The notes: generated by a model from the sequence alone, not told the origin. A stretch of DNA of 64,000 nt from Circinella minor (GCA_016758965.1 JAEPRB010000031.1:208232-272231); one strand, 5' to 3'; counted from the first letter of the stretch, positions 48,589 to 61,103 are shown. Numbers and translations are program-made.

Positions 48589-50299
48589 ATGTCAGATTTA
48601 GGTTCATTAAGAGAACGTATTGATACACTTGATACAACTTTAGTTAATTTACTTAATGAACGTGCTGAAGTTTCTTTAAATATTGGTGCTGCAAAACGTA
48701 AAGCTACTACAAGTACTGAGTATGTTTATAATTTAACGACATTATTATCTCCTTTTTCTTTACCTTTTTTAATTCCTAATGAACAACAAGAAGAAGAAAA
48801 AGAAGACGTTAACAATAATGTCCATTATACTTTTAGTGATTCTTCTTCAAAAGAACTTCATGTATATATGCCTGGACGTGAAAAAGAAGTATATAAAAAG
48901 GTAGATATATATATATATATATAGTTATTATTATTAATTTGGGAAGATAATAAAAATAATGTATCATATAATATAGTTGGAAAGATTAAATCAAGGACCA
49001 TTAAATCATTCATCTCTTCATGCTATTTTTCGTGAGGTAAAATAAATTAAAAAAGAAAAGAGAGTAAAAAAAAAAAAAAGTTAATCCATATTTAAATATA
49101 TATATATATTAGATTATGTCTGCTTCAATTGCACTTCAAAAAGATGTAACAGTAGCTTATCTTGGTCCACCTGGTACATTTTCACATCAAGCTGCATATG
49201 AACGTTTAGGTGATAGTGTTGCTTATGTTCCTGTAGATCAAATTTCTGGTAATAAATTTTTGTTAATAACAACTTTTTTTTTTTTTTTTGAATAAAAGAG
49301 TTTTAATTTTATACCCCTCCCCCTTTTTTTTTTTTTTTTTTTTTTAGCCGTCTTTGAAGCTGTTGAAAAAAAGACAACCACCTATGGTTTAGTCCCTTTT
49401 GAAAATTCAACTTTTGGTACTGTTGTTGAAACTATGGATAATTTTGTGAAAACAAGTGTACGCGTACGAGCAGAAACGTATCTTACTGTAAGTTGGTTAG
49501 AAAAAAGAAAATCTCTTTCAAAATCTAAATCCTTTTTTTTTTTAGGTACATCAATGTTTATTATCTAATAGTAAAATGGAAAAAATTACCAAAGTATATA
49601 GTCATCCTCAGGTAAAATAGATATGAATTTATTTTGTAAGTTTGGGGGGTGGGTGGATAAAAAGGTGTATACTAACTCTTTCTTTATATATATATATATA
49701 TATATAATAGGGATTGGGTCAAACACGTCGATGGCTTTCTACACATCTTCCTAATGCTCAACTTATTCCAGTTAAATCTACTGCTGAAGCTGCTGAACAA
49801 GCTGCAAAGGAACATGATGCTGCTGCTGTATGTAGTGAATTATGTTCTAGTTTATATAATTTAGAAATTCTTGCTAAAGATATTGAAGATAATTCAGGTA
49901 CATTTTTTTTAAAAAAAAACAGAATATAAAATATATATTAATTCATTTAATATTAAATTATTTATAGCCAATACGACTCGTTTCTTAATGATTGGTACTT
50001 CTTCAGATAATGCAACAAAAGATGATCATACTTTAATTCATTTTACTGTAGATCATCGTCAACCAGGTGCTTTAGCTGACGGTTTAAAAATATTTAAAGA
50101 TTATGATCTTAACTTATTTAAAATTGATTCACGTCCAAGTGGATTACGTCCCTGGCATTATGTTTTTATGGTAGAATGTTCAGGTCATTTTCAACATGAA
50201 CCTTTACAAAAAGCTGTAAAAGAATTAGAACAATTTTGTTTAGATGTTGTTGTATTAGGTAGTTTCCCTAATCAACGTCCACAACAACAAAATGAATAA
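48589..50299 (+). CDS. bifunctional chorismate mutase/prephenate dehydratase (P-protein)
   Basis: Exons are 48589-48719, 48837-48900, 48977-49036, 49113-49248, 49348-49487, 49546-49611, 49711-49897 and 49968-50299, giving 371 residues. The N-terminal AroQ chorismate mutase domain (about 1-90) keeps the expected catalytic residues: RERID, NERAE, AAKRK, GREKE and the Gln in SASIALQ. The prephenate dehydratase domain follows: VAYLGPPGTFSHQAAYERLG, VPFENSTFGTVVETMDNF and the TRF motif in NTTRFLMIG. The C-terminal ACT domain has GALADGLKIF and KIDSRPSGLRPWHYVFMVE for phenylalanine feedback. Together they convert chorismate to phenylpyruvate. Yeast-type fungi split these activities between Aro7 and Pha2, so the fusion is unusual. 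The first intron (117 bases) is stop-free and in frame, so retention would insert 39 residues. Confidence 0.9.
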
Positions 50300-50609
50300 A
50301 ATCGTTTTCTTTTTTTTTAAAAAAATTATGTTATTATGCATTAGTGAAAAGAAGTTATTCTGTTATAAATGTGTGTGTATATATATATAATTAAAAAAGC
50401 AACTAGGTAAAGGGCAAATGGTAACAACTTTTGTTTTTTTTAACGTTTAAGCACCGCTTATTGTATTGGAGACCGTCGCATTTATTTTATATCTATAATG
50501 TAACTTTTTTTTTTTTTTTCTTTTCTCTCTCTCTTTCTTTTCTACACACAAATATATATATATATATATATACATATATATAAAAAGAACGATTGGTAAA
50601 TTAAATAAT
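50300..50609. promoter_or_regulatory. spacer and promoter of the CLC gene
   Basis: This spacer of about 310 bases lies between the P-protein stop and the CLC start. It contains a T/C-rich leader (50503-50545) and a TA microsatellite near 50554-50580. No specific site is recognised. Confidence 0.5.
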
Positions 50610-53600
50610 ATGACCAATCAATTAAATACTTCTCATGGTGAACTAGAAGAAGAATTAGCACAAATTCGTCGATATGAAGATTTCAGTACCATTGGCAGGT
50701 ATCCCCTCTCTCTCCCCCTTTATTATTATTATTTTTTTCCCGCGTTTTTTTTTTTTTCTTTTTACCATCTTTATAATTATAAGATTACTCTTCTATTTCT
50801 TTCTTTCTTTTTTTTTTTTATTTTTATAATGAAAAAAAAAAAAAGAGTACCTGAATTTTTATAGTTAATTATTAAAAAACTAATACCCTTTTTTTTTTTT
50901 TTTTTTTAGACTGGGTAAAAGATGCCATTCTTGAAAGATATAGACAATCAGCTTTAGAAAGACAAAATAAAAGTGATAATTCATGGCGTGCTTGGTGGCA
51001 TATGACTTTTGAAACGGCACAAACATGGATTGTTGTGTCACTTGTAGGTAAAGAAATATAAAATTTTCTGTTTTTTATTTTATTTTATTTTTCACACGTT
51101 TTATTTATTTTTTTCCATCATTTCCCAATTTTAACTTGTATAAACAGGTGCGGCAGTAGGATTAAATTCTGCACTTATTGCTATTGTTACAGATTGGCTC
51201 TCAGATATCAAATTAGGATATTGTTCAACAGGATGGTGGCTCAATCAACAATATTGTTGTTGGGAAATAGAAGCAGAAGGTAAAAAACAAAAAAAAATTA
51301 TTCATAATAATAAGAATCAAATATATAATCTCTCTTTTTTTTTGTTTTGTTTAGATGGTGGATGTGAATATTGGATTTTTTGGAGTCAAACAATGGGATT
51401 TGGACCTGATGTATTTATAGTTCAATGGTTATTTTATGTTGTATTAGCAGTAAGTTTATTTATTTCTCTCTCTCTCACTCTCTTTTATATATAAATATAT
51501 TTAATTCATGATTTTAGACACTTTTTGCAACTACATGTGCTTATTTAGTTAAATCACTTGCACCTTATGCCGCTGGTTCCGGTATTTCCGAAATAAAATG
51601 TATTATTGGTAAGTTAAAAAATAAAAAAAGGATAAACGGCAAAAAAAAAAAAAAAAAAAGATTATATAATTAATTCCTTCTCTCCTACAGCTGGATTTGT
51701 TATGAAAGGTTATTTAGGTGGTTGGACTTTATTAATGAAAAGTGTTGGATTGGTAAAAAAAAAAAAAAAAAATGATTTAAATTACTACAAAACAAAAAGA
51801 AAAGAAAAAGGTTCTAATACACATTGACATTTTTTTTTTTTTTTTAAAAAAAAAAGGCTATGGCTGTAGCATCCAATTTATCTATTGGAAAAGAAGGTCC
51901 ATCTGTTCATATGGCTTGTTGTGTAGGAAATGTTATTTCAAGAAGTTTTTCTAAATATAGAACGAGTAAAGGTAAGTTCATTGAATAGAAATTATTTCAT
52001 TTTGAATTTTTTTTTTCTGACATCCCTTTTTTTTTTTAAGCTGAAATGCGAGAAATATTGACAGCATCAAGTGCTGCAGGTGTTGCTGTAGCTTTTGGAT
52101 CACCTATTGGTGGTGTATTATTTGCATTAGAAGAAATGACTTATACATTTTCAAATCGTACTTTATGGAAAAGTTTTCTTTGTGCAATGATTGCTACTAT
52201 GGTTTTACAGGTAAAAAAAAAAAAAAAACCTGGCGATAATTGAGGGAGGAGGGGGAGGTGATAAACGAGCATTTGGAAATAGAATTGTGGGGGGAAGGGG
52301 GAAAGATTAAATAAATAGATGTATATATAAATAAATAAATAAATATAACTATTATTATTATAGGCCATGAATCCATTTCGTACTGGTAAATTGGTCTTGT
52401 TTCAAGTGAGCTATGATCGAGAATGGCATAATTTTGAATATTTATTTGTAATTGTTATTGGTATCTTTGGAGTAAGTTTAAATTATATATGTTTTTTTTT
52501 CTATGGGAAGTTTTTGTTCTATAATAATAATTAAAATTTAATATAATTGTAGGGTCTTTATGGTGCATTGGTTATTAAATATAATGTTTTAGTTGCACAA
52601 TTTCGAAAAAAATATTTAAAAAATCATCCAATAAGTGAAACAGCTACATTAGCATTTATTACTGCTGTAGTTGCTTATCCTAATATATTTATGAGACTTG
52701 ATATGACTGAAATAATGGGAATTCTTTTTCAAGAATGTGAAAGTGCAGATACAGATGATTATCATGGTCTTTGTCAGTAAGTTTTATTATAATTAATAAA
52801 TTATATATAAATTTTTATACTAAAAAAAAATATATCTATTTTTATTTTTTTTTATTTTAGACAAAGTCAATTAGGACGTATTGTTGTACTTTTACTTATT
52901 GCTACTATGCTTCGAACATTAGGTACTATTATTTCATATGGTTGTAGAGTACCCTGTGGTATTTTTGTTCCTTCTATGGCTATTGGTGCTACTTTTGGTC
53001 GTATGGTTGGATTATTAGTTAAATCTTGGCAAGAGTAAAGTATTCTTTATTAATCATTATTGTTTTTTTTAAAAAAAAAACCATATTTTTCTAATCTCTT
53101 TTTATATTTTTATAGTGCTGATCCTGAATTCTTTTTATTTTCAACATGTAAACCTGATGTACCTGTAAAGTATCATTTGTATTTTATTTTATTTTTAACC
53201 AAGTATATATAGTAATAATTTTGAATGATTTTTATTTAGTGTATTACACCAGGTACATATGCATTTTTGGGAGCAGCAGCAGCACTTTGGTAAGAATTTT
53301 TTTTTTTTTTTGAAATTTATTAAATTATAATAAACCTTTTTAACAAGTGTCTTTTTTTTAAAAAAAAATAGTGGTGTCATGCGTATAACAGGTAAAATAA
53401 ACTATTATAAAAATAAAGTGTAAAAAAAAAGAACTTGATTATTAACAATAAAATAATAGTATCTGTTGTTGTCATTATGTTTGAATTGACTGGACAAATT
53501 ACATATATTCTCCCTACTATGGTAACCAAATCTGTTTTATTTTTATTTTTTAACGTTGCTATGAATAAGATAGAAATGTGATTAATATAGATATATATAT

Positions 53601-54726
53601 AGATTGCACTTATGGTAACTCGAGCTGTAGGTGATCGATTTGGTAGTGGTGGTATTGCTGATCGATATATTAGAGTCAATGGATATCCTTTCTTAGAAAA
53701 AGAAGATCATGTTTATGGTGTACCTGGTAATATATATATAAATATAAAACAAAAGTTGAATAGAAAGATATACTAATAATAGTAAAAAAAAAAAAATTAG
53801 TTTCAAATGTTATGCAAAGAGATATGACAGTATTAGCATCTACAGGAATGAAATTTAGTGAATTAGGTAAAATATAAATATTGACCGAGAAAGAGAGAGA
53901 GAGAGAGTGAAAGAGATTAACTCATTCTTAAAAAAAAAAAAAAATTAGAGGAGATTTTACGTACAACGAATTATCGAGGTTTTCCAGTAGTTCAAAGTGA
54001 ACATGATAAAATGTTATTAGGATATATGGGACGATCTGAATTATTATATTTAATTGGTAAAAAATATATATATATATATATATATATCATGAATTATTTT
54101 TATTTATATACTAAATTATTATTATTATTATTTTTTATTAGAAAAAGCGAAAATAAGAAATAAAGCACATGATTCAACTATTGTTAGATTTATACCAGAT
54201 GAAGATGATTCAGGAAGGTTATCAAGTATTTCAACTACTGATCATATTATTCAAGGTTCATCTGATGTATTGGATTTTGGACCTTATATTGATCAAACAC
54301 CGATTACTGTACAACCTCGATTATATTTAGAGACTGTCATGGATATGTTTAAACAATTAGGGTAAATGTTGTCTTTTTTTGTGTGTGTGTGTGTGTGTCT
54401 ATATGAGAGAGAGAGAGAGAGAAAGGAGTAAGATAAAAAAAAATATAATTGACACAATAAATTTTTTATAAAGTCCTAGAGTGATTTTACTTGAACGACG
54501 TGGTAGACTTGTTGGTTTAGTAACAGTCAAGGATGTATTAAAATATATGGCTCACGTAGAAAATTCAGAAACACCATTAAATAATGATCCAATAATAAGA
54601 GATTGTGGTGATTCTGTTGCAAGATTTGCATCACGATTATTTCAAAGAAATAATAATCAAACAAATTATATGCGACTGGATAATAATGATGAAAGTCATG
54701 AAATGCATACAACAACACCTTATTAA
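50610..54726 (+). CDS. CLC chloride channel / Cl-/H+ exchanger (Gef1/ClC-3 type)
   Basis: Twenty exons: 50610-50694, 50910-51047, 51148-51279, 51355-51449, 51518-51608, 51691-51752, 51857-51971, 52041-52210, 52364-52471, 52553-52776, 52861-53034, 53116-53164, 53240-53289, 53372-53391, 53460-53521, 53603-53726, 53801-53866, 53949-54056, 54142-54361 and 54474-54726. The protein has 781 residues. Anion-path motifs are [17 protein letters not shown] (gating glutamate present) and [19 protein letters not shown]. Two CBS domains follow ([13 protein letters not shown] to [11 protein letters not shown], and [12 protein letters not shown] to [14 protein letters not shown]). Family members acidify Golgi, endosomal or vacuolar compartments. 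The first intron needs a GC donor to restore the conserved TIDWVKD; exon 14 is only 20 bases. Confidence 0.93.
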
Positions 54727-54777
54727 AAAAAAATTATATATTAGATACGTATAAAAAAATAAACTCTGTTTATGGGG

Positions 54778-54778
<1 letters not shown>

Positions 54779-54817
<39 letters not shown>

Positions 54818-54818
54818 T
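54779..54818. repeat. (TAA)n microsatellite between convergent genes
   Basis: About thirteen TAA units fill most of the 92-base gap between the CLC stop (54726) and the SEN34 stop (54819). It probably contributes to 3'-end signals of one or both transcripts. Confidence 0.8.
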
Positions 54819-55488
54819 TTAAAATCCTGCCCATTCAATTGAAAATATATCATTTTCATTATCATTTGGACTCATAAGAACAAAAGTTTTTTTAACATTG
54901 GTTGCTAATCTACCCATATTAACAATATCTAAACCTGTTATTGATTCATTTCTATCTTTTGCTGTAATAATATAATGACTATGAAATCGCATTGGATCAC
55001 CTAAATAAACAAGATAATCTCCACCAAATTTTAAACCTGTTGTTATATATAATTTTTGAGACCATAGATATTCAAATACTTGATAACGTAATTTTTCAAT
55101 CGTTGTATTTGGATACTTCCATGATTTCATATCATCAATGATACCAATTTCTATGGGGGTGGGGGAGGGCATTTAGTATTTTTAATAGTAGTGTGAAAAA
55201 AAAAATGGATAGGATAAAAGTTCACTTACTTTTTTTTAATAATAAAGTACATTCTTCTGGAAGTAATTGTAATGGAAGACCAAGAAAAGAATTTTGTAAT
55301 GGTAATCTTGATAATGTTCCAATGAATGAACCAACAATATGATGTTGACAACGTAATTCTTTTACGTCTATAAATAAATGAAAAGTCAAAAAAAAAAAAA
55401 AAAGGAGTAGTCAAAAATAATAATAAGGTTTTTTACCTTGTGTATTAAAAATTAAGGGTTTATCACCACATAATTTAATTTTTATCAT
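54819..55488 (-). CDS. SEN34: tRNA-splicing endonuclease subunit SEN34
   Basis: Exons on the minus strand are 55488-55437, 55367-55230 and 55150-54819, giving 173 residues. SEN34 is the catalytic subunit that cuts the 3' splice site of tRNA introns, in a complex with Sen2, Sen15 and Sen54. The catalytic domain shows FEYLWSQKLYITTGLKFGGD, LVYLGDPMRFHSHYIITAKD and GRLATNVKKTFVLM, with the expected Tyr, His and Lys triad. It is much shorter than yeast or human SEN34 (about 275-310), because the linker between the N-terminal fold and the catalytic domain is minimal. The start is the first ATG (MIKIKLCGDKPLIFNTQDVK). It is tail-to-tail with CLC and head-to-head with the GT8 gene, 281 bp away. Confidence 0.85.
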
Positions 55489-55769
55489 TTATAATAATGA
55501 ATGAGAGAAGAGAGAAAAAGTTGACGTAAATCATTGCGAATATGATGTGAGTGGATTGATGTAAATGTCTCCGCTCCGGCATGTTTTCACCCAAAATAAA
55601 AAATAAAAAGAGTGTATTCAACACTTCTTTTCTTTCTTTGTCCCCCCTCTTTTTGTCCCCTTTTGGCGTTTTTTTTTTTTTTTTAACCTTTTTTTCCTTC
55701 CTTCTATAAATTTTCAATAATTTTTTCTTTCTTCTCTTTTTTTTTTCTTTGGCAATTCTATACGTAATA

Positions 55770-56748
55770 ATGGTATCTCCAAACCTTCCAAAAGCTGCAT
55801 GGATACTTGTATTAACAAGTACAAATGATTATGTCAAAGGTGCCATTACACTATCTCAAGCTCTTAAAAAAGTCAAGACACAGTATCCTTTGGTTATACT
55901 CTATACTTCAGCTGTCTCTTTAGAAGCTCAAAAACTTTTATTACAAGAAGGTTGTTTACTTAAACCAATTGAACCTATTCATCCACCTGGTAAAGCAACT
56001 TATTTTGCTGAACGTTTTGTGGAAACATGGACCAAATTAGCTGTATGGAATCAAGATGAATATGATCGTGTTGTCTTATTAGATGCTGATATGTTACCAT
56101 TACAAAATATGGATGAATTAATGTCTTTACCATTACCTGATAATGATTCTATTGCTGCTAGTCATGCTTGTACATGTAATCCACATAAAATTAAATCATA
56201 TCCATCTGATTGGTAAATTATCTTTTAAGGAGGAGAGGAAAGTGTTTTGCATATTTATTTATTTATTTATTTAACCTATGTTATATATATTTTATAATAT
56301 TAGGATACCAAGTAATTGTGCATATACAAGTACATTGGCTAAAAAAAATGATTATTTTAATAGTGGACTTATTGTATTAACTCCATCTCAAGATAAATTC
56401 AAGAGTATCATTCAAGATTTATACAGTGTTTCAGATTTAAGTATTTATCCATTTCCTGATCAAGATTTTTTAAATCAAGTATTTGCAACCAAATGGATTC
56501 CATTACCTTATATATATAATGCATTGAAAGCTTTATCTTTTGCACATAAAAAAATGTGGGATATAAATGAGGTTAAAAATATTCATTATATATTAATACC
56601 TAAACCTTGGGATCTTGATAATAATATTGAAGAATTAGATGAAATGGAAAATAAATATTATTCACAACATAAACTTTGGTGGAATACATATAATGCTTTA
56701 GGACAAGATACTATTTCAAATATTAATAAAGTTCTTAATAAACAATAA
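55770..56748 (+). CDS. GT8 glycosyltransferase (glycogenin/galactinol-synthase-like)
   Basis: Exons 55770-56212 and 56304-56748 give 295 residues. The fold shows AWILVLTSTNDYVKGAITLS, the metal-binding DxD in VVLLDADMLPLQNMDEL, DYFNSGLIVLTPS, FPDQDFLNQVF and the late block NIHYILIPKPWD, all characteristic of family GT8. No signal peptide or long tail is present, so it is likely cytosolic. The donor is probably UDP-glucose or a similar nucleotide sugar; a glycogenin role is possible but not proven, since no clear auto-glucosylation tyrosine context could be assigned. The ATG at 55770 is chosen over an in-frame one at 55749 by alignment. The next gene starts only 94 bases downstream. Confidence 0.82.
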
Positions 56749-56842
56749 TATTATATACCTTCACTAAATTTTAATTCTATTTAGAAAAAGAGAGAGCGCG
56801 GGGGAACGGAGAGGGGTTTTTTTTTTCACTTTTTTACATATT

Positions 56843-57110
56843 ATGCAACGCGTTGTTACAACAGCTTTATTTTCTTCTTTAGCTAATAATACAAATACTA
56901 TTATGCCATCTAAAATTCCTGACATTTCAAAAGTAAGACAAATTATTCCACCTCTTTCACCAGAAATGCATAAAGGCCAAGCAGGTATAGTTTTTTTTTT
57001 AATTAAAAAGTAAAATTCATAAGATAACTTTTATTCATTTCAAAGGGTTTCATTCAAAATAAATAAATAAATAGGCCGAGTAGGTGTTGTTGGTGGTTCA
57101 GAAGAGTGAG

Positions 57111-57141
<31 letters not shown>

Positions 57142-58717
57142 GAATAATTATTTTTTGATAGAATTAATTATTTTTTTATATAAATGATTAGTTATACAGG
57201 AGCACCTTATTTTAGTGCTATATCTGCAATGAAATTGGTAAAAAATAAATAATTAAATAAATAAATAGACTAGGCTTTTGTGTTTTTAATTATTAAATAT
57301 TAAAAATATATAGGGTGCTGATTTATGTCATGTTTTTTGTGAACCTGGAGCAGGCACTGTTATTAAAAGTTATTCACCAGGTAACAAGAAATTATGTTTT
57401 TTTTTTTTTTCTGAAAGAAAATGATTTTGATATCAACACAAATTTTATAAAATAGAACTTATTGTTCATCCATATATGCGAACATCTGAGTAAGTTAATT
57501 AATATTACACAACAAAAGTGAATTATAATAATAATATGACCTTCCGGGGGAGGGGGAATTAAAATAATTTTTTTTTAGTAAGAGTGATAACTCGATTGAT
57601 GATATTGTATCAAGAGTAACATCAACATTTACTCGACTTCATGTTTTGGTTATTGGTCCTGGTTTATCACGCGATAGTCTTATGCAAGAAAGTGCAAAGA
57701 AAATTATGTTAAAAGCACGTGAACAAAATATGGCTATTGTAGTAGATGCGGTAAATATATATAATAAGAAATTTTGTAAAAAAAAAAAAAAAAATGGTAT
57801 TTATTTTATATATATATATATATATATTTAGGATGGATTATTTCTTGTTCAAAATCATCCAGAAACTGTTAAAAATTATAGTAAAGCAGTATTAACACCT
57901 AATGTAATGGAATTTAAACGATTATGTGAAAAAATGGTAAAGTACTATATATAATTTTGGTGATAGAATGAAACAACATATATACTTATGCTTGAAAATA
58001 GAATATTAATATAGAAGAACATGATCAAGATACATTAGCTACTCAATTAAGTAATGCATTAGGTGGTGTTACAATTGTTCAAAAAGGAAAAATAGATTTA
58101 ATTTCTAATGGAAGAGAAGGTATGTAATATATGAATCATTTCCCCCTCCCAACCCAAACTCTTTGAAAACTTAAAATAACTTGAATCTTTTTAATTATAT
58201 AGTATTTAGATGTGAAACAGAAGGTGGATTACGTCGTGTAGGTGGTCAAGGTGATATTTTATCTGGTACATTGGGTACTTTTCTTGCTTGGGGAAAATTA
58301 TACGAAGAAGGTGTATGGAAGTAAGTTGTTGTTTATCTTTTTATCATATATAAAGTGTTATAAATTACTTAAAATATTCCCCATTTATTATTATTATTAT
58401 TATTATTATTAGACATGAAAACAAAATTGATTCAAAAGATATTGCCATGTTAGCAGCTTGGGGTGCATGTAGTATAACACGTGATAGTTCTAAACGAGCT
58501 TTTCAAAAATATGGTCGTGCAATGTTAACATCTCATATGTTGAATGAAGTGGGTGCTTCATATGAAAAATTAGCAGGTGGTAAGTTATCTCTCTCGTTAC
58601 ACTACATAGTGTAATATATATCTTTTCTTTTATTATCGTATCATGTTATAATAATAAATCTAACTTATGATACCTTTTTTTGTTTTTTTAAATTACGTAG
58701 ATCAAATAAAAATATAA
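56843..58717 (+). CDS. ATP-dependent (S)-NAD(P)H-hydrate dehydratase
   Basis: Eleven exons: 56843-56984, 57075-57105, 57192-57237, 57314-57380, 57456-57489, 57579-57750, 57832-57936, 58002-58119, 58203-58320, 58413-58579 and 58701-58717. The protein has 338 residues, the same size as the yeast enzyme. It repairs damaged NAD(P)H hydrates using ATP. Key blocks are [54 protein letters not shown] and the phosphoryl-transfer [18 protein letters not shown] with its catalytic Asp. Residues 1-20 resemble a mitochondrial presequence, and a second in-frame ATG at 56903 would give a cytosolic form; dual targeting is inferred. The last coding exon is only 17 bases (acceptor TACGTAG) and was fixed by the phase and a stop. 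Confidence 0.9.
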
Positions 58718-58878
58718 AGGAATTATAAAACAAATTACATAGTATGATGATGAAACATATACAAAGGAAATGGGAAATTAAATAAAATAAAAAAAAAAGG
58801 GGGGGGAAAGGAAGAAAAGAGAAAATATACATGTTGAAATAGGGATATACAAGTGGAATAATACAAAGAATATACAAA

Positions 58879-61103
58879 TTAGAGATCTATGAATATAGAA
58901 ATTTTATTATTGGCATAAAGACATTCAACACCTTCTTGTGTCACATTCTTTAAACCATAAATTTCAATGCATCTCAAACTACGTGTCGCATTAAGTTGTT
59001 TAAGTGATTCATTGGTTGCACAATGAATACCTGATAAGATAATAGAATCAATAGTGGATTGTTCCTTAATTGTCTTGGTAAATTTTTCAAATACACTTTC
59101 ATCCGTACATCTAAGATTATTAAAATTCATATATTTAAGTGATGGAATCATAGCAAGTGATTGTAACATGGCATCAGTAAATGTGAATTTACAATCTGAT
59201 ATATCAATCGTTGTTAAACCACCCCCATCATGAAATCTTGATTGTTGACGATCCGCGAACGTTTGAAACATTAAAGTAATTCCATCTTCATCCACAAGAG
59301 TAATATTTTCCATCACTAATTTATCTAGTTTATATAATTCTTGAATAGCAGCAAACACATCTGCTCCAATACATGTACATTCTGAAAATGAAAGTTCTTC
59401 CAAGTTAGGACAATGTCTGAGTAAGTTGGGAATCACATCTCGATTATAATCATCCGTAAAGAAAGTGGATAAAGTGCGTAAGTTGTAAAATGTGACAGGT
59501 GTCAATAATGATTCCCAATAAACAACGGCTCCATTAATGATAGCGGATCTTGGACATATCAGTGATAACGTTTCAAGAACATTGGCATTATCAACCAAAA
59601 ACCGTAAATGTTCATCCAAATCTTCATTTCCAGCCAAATAAATAGCAAGATAACGAATACCTGTGGATGATTCCTTTGTAGGTCGTAATACTTGATCTTC
59701 TTGTTCAGGGAAAACACTCACCATTGTATTTAATCCTAAAGCTCTTAAATCTGGACAACGTTTACGTACTACTCGAGCTGCTTGTGGTACACAGTTACGA
59801 ATGGATAATTGGCGTAATCGTGGACAACATTGAAGTAATTGATCCAATAGAGGGGCTGGCATAGATTTAAAAGAAATTTCCAAATCAACCAATGAATAAA
59901 TAGGTTCTGTTGGAAAACTACCTAATTCTTGTGCAGTAGGTGTAGAATAATATTGTATACATCGAAGCGCCGTCAAATTTTGACATGTTGAAAGAATAAC
60001 ACCCAATGGTACTAACGGACTTGTTCTATCCATGGAAAAATGAAGTACTTGAAGATTCTTCAATTGCCATAAAGCAATTAAACATCGTCCATAATTATCC
60101 AAATGACAAACTATTTTGATGTATATTTTCCCATACATTCCATTTATATATGTATACGTCCAAAAAAAAAAAAAAAATCAATTAGCATATATTGAATTAT
60201 TATTATTATTTTTTCTTCCCTGTTGGTTTTCAGTCATATATTATGAAAGAAGGAAGAGGGGAGAAGAGAAATAGAACAATACTTACGGGTAAATTTTAAT
60301 GTCTTGATATTTTTGTAATTACCCTTCATCATCATCATAATAATATTCTCACAGTCTTCATTATTTAAGCTGTTTAATTCCAATTTTTCAATATGTTGAC
60401 TTATACATTCTATATTATTAATTTCGGATTCCAAAGTATCTGTTGCTGAAGAACGAGATAATTGTGTATGTTTCCATACTTTTGTATAAGATGTTAATCG
60501 ATCCCTCCATTCTTTGGAGACACCAAGTGACTGTAATAACGTATGCATAGGTAAATAATCGATAACATGACAAGCAATATCAAATGGTAATTTTGAAATA
60601 TAGTCAATACGTCGTTCTTGTCGTGCTTTTGCTGTATCATATCCTTTCTGAAGAGTTACACGTTCGTGTGATAAATGTTCTGGTATCGCTTGAAGTCCTT
60701 GTTTATATATTTGCATAGCTTCTTGATATTTACTGTTCAACGTATATAAATTTCCAGCGCGTAAATAACCAGCTGCCACAGTAGGTGCATAACTAATCAT
60801 TTGTTGTGCATCCAAAAGTCCCTTGTCGATTTGCATTGTTTTCCCATAAGTTAATGCGCGCAAGTCGAGTAATGCCATCATACTATCAAATAAATCCATA
60901 ATGCCCAAACTTGCACAGTTTATAGCTCCTTGATAATTTAATCGTTCAAGATCATCAGAACAAGCATCAAAAGTGGGTTTCCCAGTTTTGGCAGGTGGAT
61001 AATATATTTCAATACGTTTGGAATGGGTTGTGTTGTTATGTAAGGCCAAACGTTTTGGTTGTTCTGGAAACGTTGTATTATTTTCGCCTTTTCTTTTAGG
61101 CAT
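58879..61103 (-). CDS. F-box protein with N-terminal TPR-like repeats and C-terminal leucine-rich repeats
   Basis: Exons 61103-60287 and 60110-58879 on the minus strand give 682 residues. A basic N-terminus (MPKRKGENN) is followed by helical TPR-like repeats (residues about 50-150; YQGAINCASLGIMDLFDSMM, YLRAGNLYTLNSKYQEAMQI). The F-box follows: ISKLPFDIACHVIDYLPMHT, then SLGVSKEWRDRL. The rest is a series of leucine-rich repeats (RLRQLSIRNC, NLEELSFSECTCIG, SLKYMNFNNLRCTD, LRCIEIYGLKNVT). This architecture recurs in Mucoromycota and resembles yeast Dia2. It is presumably an SCF ubiquitin-ligase receptor; the substrate is unknown. The gene converges on the NAD(P)H-hydrate dehydratase gene. Confidence 0.82.
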
